From contig JAHEXS010000011.1 of the NCBI GenBank assembly GCA_023252015.1, forward strand, positions 1-16,529: a stretch of DNA of 16,529 bases. The letters are read 5' to 3'. Each line of letters begins with the position of its first letter. Within the stretch, counting starts at the first letter, position 1. The DNA comes from Candidatus Nitrosotenuis sp. Its GTDB lineage: Archaea; Thermoproteota; Nitrososphaeria; Nitrososphaerales; Nitrosopumilaceae. Shown here piece after piece: positions 13,024-16,529 of the stretch. The notes below the pieces were generated by a model. The model was not told the DNA's origin. It saw nothing but the letters and a program-made list of their open reading frames with translations, and searched no databases. The translations under genes and the position numbers were made by a program.

Positions 13024-14312
13024 TATAGGTCCCTCGGATCAGTGATTTTACCAGTAACCGCAGATGCTGCAGCTACAAGAGGAGACGAGAGATAGGTTTG
13101 TGATTCTACATGCCCCATTCGTCCAGGAAAGTTTCTGTTGGTGGTACTGATGCAGATCTCATCTTTTGCCAAAACTCCCATGTGTGCACCACAACATGCA
13201 CCACATGTTGGAGGTCCAACGGTTACACCTGCATCAAGAAATATTTTGAGTAATCCGTTTTCCATCGCTCTTTTGTAAATCGATATGGCTGCAGGCAAAA
13301 TCTCGGTTCTAATTTTGACTTTTCTTCCCTTTAGAATTTTTGCTACAGCTTCTAGATCCTCGTATTTTGCTCCAGTACAGGAACCAATGTATGATTTATC
13401 AAGCTCGATTCCCGAAACATCCCTTACAACAGCAATGTTTTCTGGCGAGTATGGTTTTGCAACTAGTGGTTCAAGTTCGGATGCCTCGTATTCGTATACT
13501 TTTTCATATTGTGCGTCCTTGTCACCATACACTGGAGTATAATTTCCAGCTCCACGAGCTGCAAGATAATCAAAGAGTTTTTGATCAGGCTCCACTATTC
13601 CATTTTTTGCACCTGCTTCAGTAGTCATATTGCATAAGGTGAGTCGCGATTCTACTGACATTTCAGATACTCCACTTCCACCAAACTGCATTGCTGCGTA
13701 TGCCGCACCGTCGTTACCAACGTCACCAATTATTTTTAAAATAAAATCTTTAGCCATCACGTTTTCTGGTAGTTTGCCATTTAGCTTAAAGTATAGAGTT
13801 TCTGGCACCTTAAACCAGATTTTTCCATTTAGCAAAACATATGCGACATCTGTATGCCCCAATCCACAGGCAAACGCACCTAGTGCTCCAGTAGTATTTG
13901 TGTGCGAGTCACCGCCAACGTAGATTTCGCCTGGCAAGACCAAGGCTTCCTCGTGCGATAAGGTATGGCATATTCCGTACTGGCCCATTCCATACTTGAA
14001 GTGTTTTTCAATTCCATATTGCTTTGTAAATTTTGATAATTTCATGATGTTTTCTGCAGAAATTTTTTCGGCAGATGGGACAAAATGATCCTCAGCAACC
14101 CATACCTTTGACGGATCCCAAAGCTTCTCTACGCTGATTATGCCCTCTTTTTTTAGCTTGTCAAATACTTTGATGACTCCGGGCCCTGAAACGTCGTGAA
14201 TCATCACTTTATCCACGTTGGCAAAAACAATATCGCCTGGCGCTACACTTGGCTTACCGCCAGCCTTTGCTAGTAGTTTTTCTGTGATGTTCACATTAAA
14301 AATACGCCTCAT
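13023..14312 (-). CDS. aconitase-superfamily dehydratase large subunit, archaeal-type LeuC/HacA
   Basis: At 429 residues this is the short archaeal form of the isopropylmalate/homoaconitate isomerase large subunit. It has the [4Fe-4S] ligands Cys312 (YIGSCTGAK) and Cys370/Cys373 (PPTCGACCGAHMG). Other family blocks are WVAEDHFVPS, VGGDSHTNTTGALGAFACG, NMTTEAGAKNGIVEPD and TTNRNFPGRMGH. It forms a pair with the small subunit at 12538-13023. Its sequence is clearly different from the bacterial-type LeuC next to it, so this is not a recent duplication. Likely products are a second isopropylmalate isomerase or a homoaconitase. The ATG at 14312 has no box at exactly 25 bases; an AT-rich element at 14341-14350 lies 33 bases away. 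Confidence 0.9.
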   Translation of the reverse strand: MRRIFNVNITEKLLAKAGGKPSVAPGDIVFANVDKVMIHDVSGPGVIKVFDKLKKEGIISVEKLWDPSKVWVAEDHFVPSAEKISAENIMKLSKFTKQYGIEKHFKYGMGQYGICHTLSHEEALVLPGEIYVGGDSHTNTTGALGAFACGLGHTDVAYVLLNGKIWFKVPETLYFKLNGKLPENVMAKDFILKIIGDVGNDGAAYAAMQFGGSGVSEMSVESRLTLCNMTTEAGAKNGIVEPDQKLFDYLAARGAGNYTPVYGDKDAQYEKVYEYEASELEPLVAKPYSPENIAVVRDVSGIELDKSYIGSCTGAKYEDLEAVAKILKGRKVKIRTEILPAAISIYKRAMENGLLKIFLDAGVTVGPPTCGACCGAHMGVLAKDEICISTTNRNFPGRMGHVESQTYLSSPLVAAASAVTGKITDPRDL

Positions 14313-14340
14313 TTTGGATTAAAAGCTTTGGAGAAGAAGA

Positions 14341-14350
14341 CTAAAAGATA
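14341..14350. promoter_or_regulatory. TATA-like element between divergent archaeal-type leuC and cofE
   Basis: CTAAAAGATA on the plus strand is centred 25 bases before the GTG at 14370. Its complement, TATCTTTTAG, lies about 33 bases upstream of the divergent ATG at 14312. It may serve cofE and possibly both genes. Confidence 0.35.
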
Positions 14351-14369
14351 AGAAAGTCGCAGATTGATT

Positions 14370-15137
14370 GTGTCACTAGAGGTCACTCCAATCAGAATAG
14401 AAAAGAGGCAAGGTGGTTTTGATCTGTATCAAGACATAGTGAATTCCCTGAACAACAAGGTCAGTTTGGAAGACGGAGATGTTCTGGTAATATCAAGCAA
14501 GTATGCAGCAAACTCGCAGAACCGAATAGTAGATATTGAAAAAATCAGATCGTCTGAGAAATCGCAATCCATATCAGAAAGATTTCAGATAGATGGAAAG
14601 ACAGCTGAAATAGTCCTGCGCGAGTCCGATAAAATTTTTGGTGGAGTGGCAGGTTTTGTACTCACATCATCTGATAATATTCTTGCCCCAAATGCAGGAA
14701 TAGACAAATCAAATGTGAGAAAAGGCAGCATAATTCTGTACCCAGACTTGCCATATTCAATAGCAGAGCAACTGCGTAGAAAGATCTTTCTTAATTTTGG
14801 GATTCATGTTGGAATAATAATTGTAGACAGTAGATTGATGCCGGCAAGAATTGGAACTACTGGAGTAGCAATTGCGTGTGCAGGACTGGAACCGGTGCAC
14901 GACATGCGAGGACAAAAGGATCTCGACGGCAATCCTCTCAAAGTCACTCTAAAGGCAACTGCTGATAATCTTGCCACCATCGCAAATCACAGAATGGGAG
15001 AAGGCTCTGAATCAACGCCGGTCGCAGTGATAAAAAATTCCGGAGTGAAACTAACTGACAGAAAAATCAGGACCGACGAAATGGCAATATCCTACGACCA
15101 ATGTGTGTATGTTCGCGGCTTTCAGAGCAGAAATTAG
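14370..15137 (+). CDS. cofE: coenzyme F420-0:L-glutamate ligase CofE
   Basis: CofE adds glutamate residues to F420-0 using GTP, the last steps of coenzyme F420 synthesis. Family motifs (numbered from the TTG at 14364) are VISSKYAAN (42-50), LAPNAGIDKSNV (107-118), DSRLMPARIGTTGVAIACAG (155-174), GQKDLDGNPL (183-192) and GEGSESTPVAVI (212-223). At about 255 residues it matches archaeal CofE rather than the longer bacterial FbiB fusions. The start is either TTG at 14364 or GTG at 14370; I chose the GTG because a TATA-like element is centred 25 bases before it. F420 genes are common in ammonia-oxidising archaea. No other cof gene is nearby. Confidence 0.92.
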   Translation: MSLEVTPIRIEKRQGGFDLYQDIVNSLNNKVSLEDGDVLVISSKYAANSQNRIVDIEKIRSSEKSQSISERFQIDGKTAEIVLRESDKIFGGVAGFVLTSSDNILAPNAGIDKSNVRKGSIILYPDLPYSIAEQLRRKIFLNFGIHVGIIIVDSRLMPARIGTTGVAIACAGLEPVHDMRGQKDLDGNPLKVTLKATADNLATIANHRMGEGSESTPVAVIKNSGVKLTDRKIRTDEMAISYDQCVYVRGFQSRN

Positions 15138-15152
15138 AGCATATTGTTAAAA

Positions 15153-16424
15153 CTACTTTATTACCTTAAGTGAACGTCTACCAGAAAGTCCAGTATCTTC
15201 TTCCTGTTTCACGGACCCCTTTGGGATCTCCACAGGTGTTACTTCCCGCAGTTCCTGCGGTAGTTTGTTGAAAACGTTCAGCCCTTTTTTCAAAATATTG
15301 ATTGCCGCATTATAATCTAGGTCAAGCACCAAACCACACATATTACATTTATGAGTACGAACGGCCAAAGATTTTGGCACTGCGTTTCCACACCTAGAAC
15401 AATCAATGGTTGTATTTTTTGCAGGAACTTCAACTAGCATGCATTTGTAATCTAACATATTCGTGAATTTTCCCATCCAGAATCCAGAATATTTCTTGCC
15501 CAGTTGTGGTTTTTTATCATGTTCGATTTTTGCAGCCTTTCCACAAATACCATATCGTATTTTTTTGCATAATGAGTTGATAATTTGTGCAGAAAATCCT
15601 TGCGTCTGTTTTTTTATTCTCTCATGAATTATCTGGTAGAATCTGACTCCCTTTTTACGATTCTTTGAGCCATTTTGTCTTTTAGATATCTTTCTTTGGG
15701 CTCTTGCAAGTGGCCTAAGCATCTTTTTGAGATTTAATGGGTTTGGTGTTACAAATCCATCAGAATCATATGCAAAGTTTCTGATTCCAACATCTATTCC
15801 AACTGATTTTGTAAGGTCGATTTTTGGTAACATAGTATCAACATCATAGGTTATTGAACAGTGCCATTTACCTGACTTTGATTTTGTTATTGTGATTTGC
15901 TTGATGTTCTGTGGTATATTTCTGTGAATTCTAATTGGTACAAATCCGATTTTTGACAGATATAGAAGATCAGTATTGCCGTGTGTTGTTATGTCAAATC
16001 CTGACTGGTTGTATGTAAAAACTTGAAACTCGTCGGATTTGGCAAATTTGATAGTGCCGGTGTTGTGGCCATTTTTGCGCAATTGCAATAATGCCTTTTG
16101 CGCACCATCAATTTGTGTTGATATCATCTGCAGCATTTTTGAATGATATGAATAAAGCCATGATTTTTGTTCTTTTAATTCTGTGAGAAAATAATTCAGG
16201 TCGTTTCTTGTACAGTAGCCATCTTTGTTTTTCTTCAAAAATCCTATCATTTTGTTGTAGGTCCATCCGCATACGTTCAGAGTATTCTGCAGTTTGTTTG
16301 ATTGTTCAAGATTTGGGCATAGTCTGAATTTGTAGGTTCTCTGCAATTGTTCTTGATTGTGTTTTATAACATTTGGATATTTTGTTGAGTGTTTTGTTGA
16401 CCATTGGTGAGGATTCATCCACAC
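15153..16424 (-). CDS. tnpB: TnpB, RNA-guided nuclease of the IS200/IS605 family, with RuvC-II block out of frame
   Basis: An N-terminal wedge-type start (LQRTYKFRLCPN, 27-38) and HTH region lead into a RuvC-like domain with RuvC-I at VGIDVGIRNFAYD (Asp211), a zinc ribbon (Cys342/Cys345 in CSRCG, Cys360/Cys363 in CNMCG) and RuvC-III at LDLDYNAAINIL (Asp370). The RuvC-II glutamate is absent: residues 289-319 read IRYGICGKAAKIEHD and onward, unlike any TnpB, because they are translated out of frame. The neighbouring frame gives YDMVFVERL and NMIKNHNWARNILDSGW, the expected block. As written the protein should be inactive. No tnpA transposase is adjacent. The start is GTG at 16424 or ATG at 16418; the TnpB domain begins about residue 27. 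The final residues LKVIK appear to be encoded by flanking DNA beyond the element end. Confidence 0.9.
   Translation of the reverse strand: MWMNPHQWSTKHSTKYPNVIKHNQEQLQRTYKFRLCPNLEQSNKLQNTLNVCGWTYNKMIGFLKKNKDGYCTRNDLNYFLTELKEQKSWLYSYHSKMLQMISTQIDGAQKALLQLRKNGHNTGTIKFAKSDEFQVFTYNQSGFDITTHGNTDLLYLSKIGFVPIRIHRNIPQNIKQITITKSKSGKWHCSITYDVDTMLPKIDLTKSVGIDVGIRNFAYDSDGFVTPNPLNLKKMLRPLARAQRKISKRQNGSKNRKKGVRFYQIIHERIKKQTQGFSAQIINSLCKKIRYGICGKAAKIEHDKKPQLGKKYSGFWMGKFTNMLDYKCMLVEVPAKNTTIDCSRCGNAVPKSLAVRTHKCNMCGLVLDLDYNAAINILKKGLNVFNKLPQELREVTPVEIPKGSVKQEEDTGLSGRRSLKVIK
15170..15310 (-). ncRNA. candidate right-end (omega) RNA of the tnpB element
   Basis: In IS200/IS605 elements a non-coding RNA overlaps the 3' end of tnpB and runs through the right end, with the guide taken from the flanking DNA. 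Here the right end reads GAAACAGGAAGAAG, then a small stem (ACTGG pairing with CTGGT, including G-U pairs, around loop ACTTT), then GTTCAC ending at 15170. The guide would start at 15169 on the minus strand. The 5' limit of the RNA is arbitrary. Confidence 0.4.
15468..15560 (-). other. frameshifted RuvC-II segment inside tnpB
   Basis: On the minus strand the run A7 (15560-15566) is one base too long for the TnpB frame, and the run A4 (15468-15471) is one base too short. Removing one A from the first and adding one to the second restores the conserved TnpB block with no stop codon: YDMVFVERL, then NMIKNHNWARNILDSGW, then EKFTNMLDYK. The two indels cancel, so the ORF stays open. Confidence 0.85.
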
Positions 16425-16438
16425 CTAGCAGTCAGGTG
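16422..16438. repeat. hairpin at the putative left end of the tnpB element
   Basis: CACCT and AGGTG form a 5-base stem around a 7-base loop. The GTG start codon of tnpB lies within it. IS200/IS605 ends carry subterminal hairpins recognised by TnpA, so this is a candidate left-end hairpin, but a 5-base stem is weak evidence. Confidence 0.35.
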
Positions 16439-16453
16439 ATCTTCTCACTTTGC

Positions 16454-16463
16454 TTTAAATAAA
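16454..16463 (+). promoter_or_regulatory. TATA-like box before the gene at 16492
   Basis: TTTAAATAAA is centred 34 bases before the ATG at 16492, so an mRNA with a leader of several bases is expected. The complementary strand, TTTATTTAAA, lies a similar distance upstream of tnpB and could serve it too. Confidence 0.35.
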
Positions 16464-16491
16464 ACCGGTTTTGAGGACAGGATAGAGACCA

Positions 16492-16529
16492 ATGGCACAA
16501 GAATATCTCACAAGATATCCAAAGACAAT
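16492..16529 (+). CDS. start of an unidentified gene, cut by the window edge
   Basis: ATG followed by codons for MAQEYLTRYPKT, open to the end of the window. With 12 codons visible no family can be recognised. The ATG and an upstream TATA-like element support it being a real start. Confidence 0.45.
   Translation, partial: MAQEYLTRYPKT

Larger units (their letters stand above)
15170..16440 (-). mobile_element. IS605-family element carrying only tnpB (IS1341-like)
   Basis: The right end (GTTCAC, at 15170-15175) is set by alignment with the remnant ending at 3335. The left limit is uncertain. A short hairpin, CACCT-AGCAGTC-AGGTG, at 16422-16438 may be the left-end structure. The element lies between the 3' end of cofE and the promoter region of the next plus-strand gene. 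No target duplication is expected for this family. Confidence 0.65.

Noticed and set aside
15560..15566. Programmed ribosomal frameshifting in tnpB at the A7 run
   Set aside because: A single shift at this run leads to a stop about 37 codons on, before the zinc ribbon. A functional protein would need a second opposite shift at a mere A4, so programmed recoding is less likely than indels or sequence error.
1..16529. CRISPR array or phage genes
   Set aside because: No regularly spaced direct repeats and no structural, integrase or cas genes were seen. The only mobile DNA is the two IS605-type pieces.

Overview
The window looks like chromosomal DNA of an archaeon of the Nitrososphaeria (Thaumarchaeota), most like the low-GC Nitrosopumilales-type ammonia oxidisers. 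Reasons: an archaeal exosome/ribosome-biogenesis cluster (SBDS, Rrp4, Rrp41, Rrp42, L37Ae, Pcc1, prefoldin beta), the archaeal RpoD-L18e-L13-S9 cluster, a CofE for coenzyme F420, AT-rich DNA, many TTG/GTG starts, and TATA-like boxes about 25 bases upstream of start codons (leaderless mRNAs). No ammonia-oxidation gene is present, so the lineage is inferred from gene order and protein style.

Layout. (1) 51-3016: two rhodanese-type sulfurtransferases on the minus strand flank a plus-strand pair, NAD kinase and the Nob1 rRNA endonuclease. (2) 3017-3340: no intact gene. It holds the promoter of the second sulfurtransferase and, at its right side, a decayed right end of an IS200/IS605-type element. 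(3) 3341-7805, minus strand: a long cluster running SBDS, Rrp4, Rrp41, Rrp42, L37Ae, Pcc1 (KEOPS), prefoldin beta and an XPF/ERCC4 nuclease; the first six are nearly gapless. (4) 7890-10520, plus strand: RpoD, L18e, L13, S9, then a sugar-phosphate nucleotidyltransferase. (5) 10508-14312, minus strand: two neighbouring aconitase-superfamily dehydratase pairs of different ancestry, an archaeal-type LeuC/LeuD pair and a bacterial-type LeuC/LeuD pair. (6) 14370-15137, plus strand: CofE. (7) about 15153-16440, minus strand: a TnpB-only IS605-family element. (8) 16492 onward: the first 12 codons of a plus-strand gene cut by the window edge.

How it fits together: blocks 3 and 4 supply RNA processing and decay (exosome), ribosome maturation (SBDS, Nob1), tRNA t6A synthesis (Pcc1), protein folding, transcription and ribosomal proteins. 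Block 5 supplies branched-chain (and possibly lysine/2-oxoacid chain extension) isomerases. The most unusual item is the tnpB gene. A 31-codon stretch covering the RuvC-II catalytic glutamate is read out of frame because of two compensating single-base differences in A-runs; the correct TnpB sequence is plainly present in the next frame. A second, nonsense-mutated copy of the same family's 3' end lies 12 kb away in opposite orientation, and its last 96 bases align with the end of the tnpB element.
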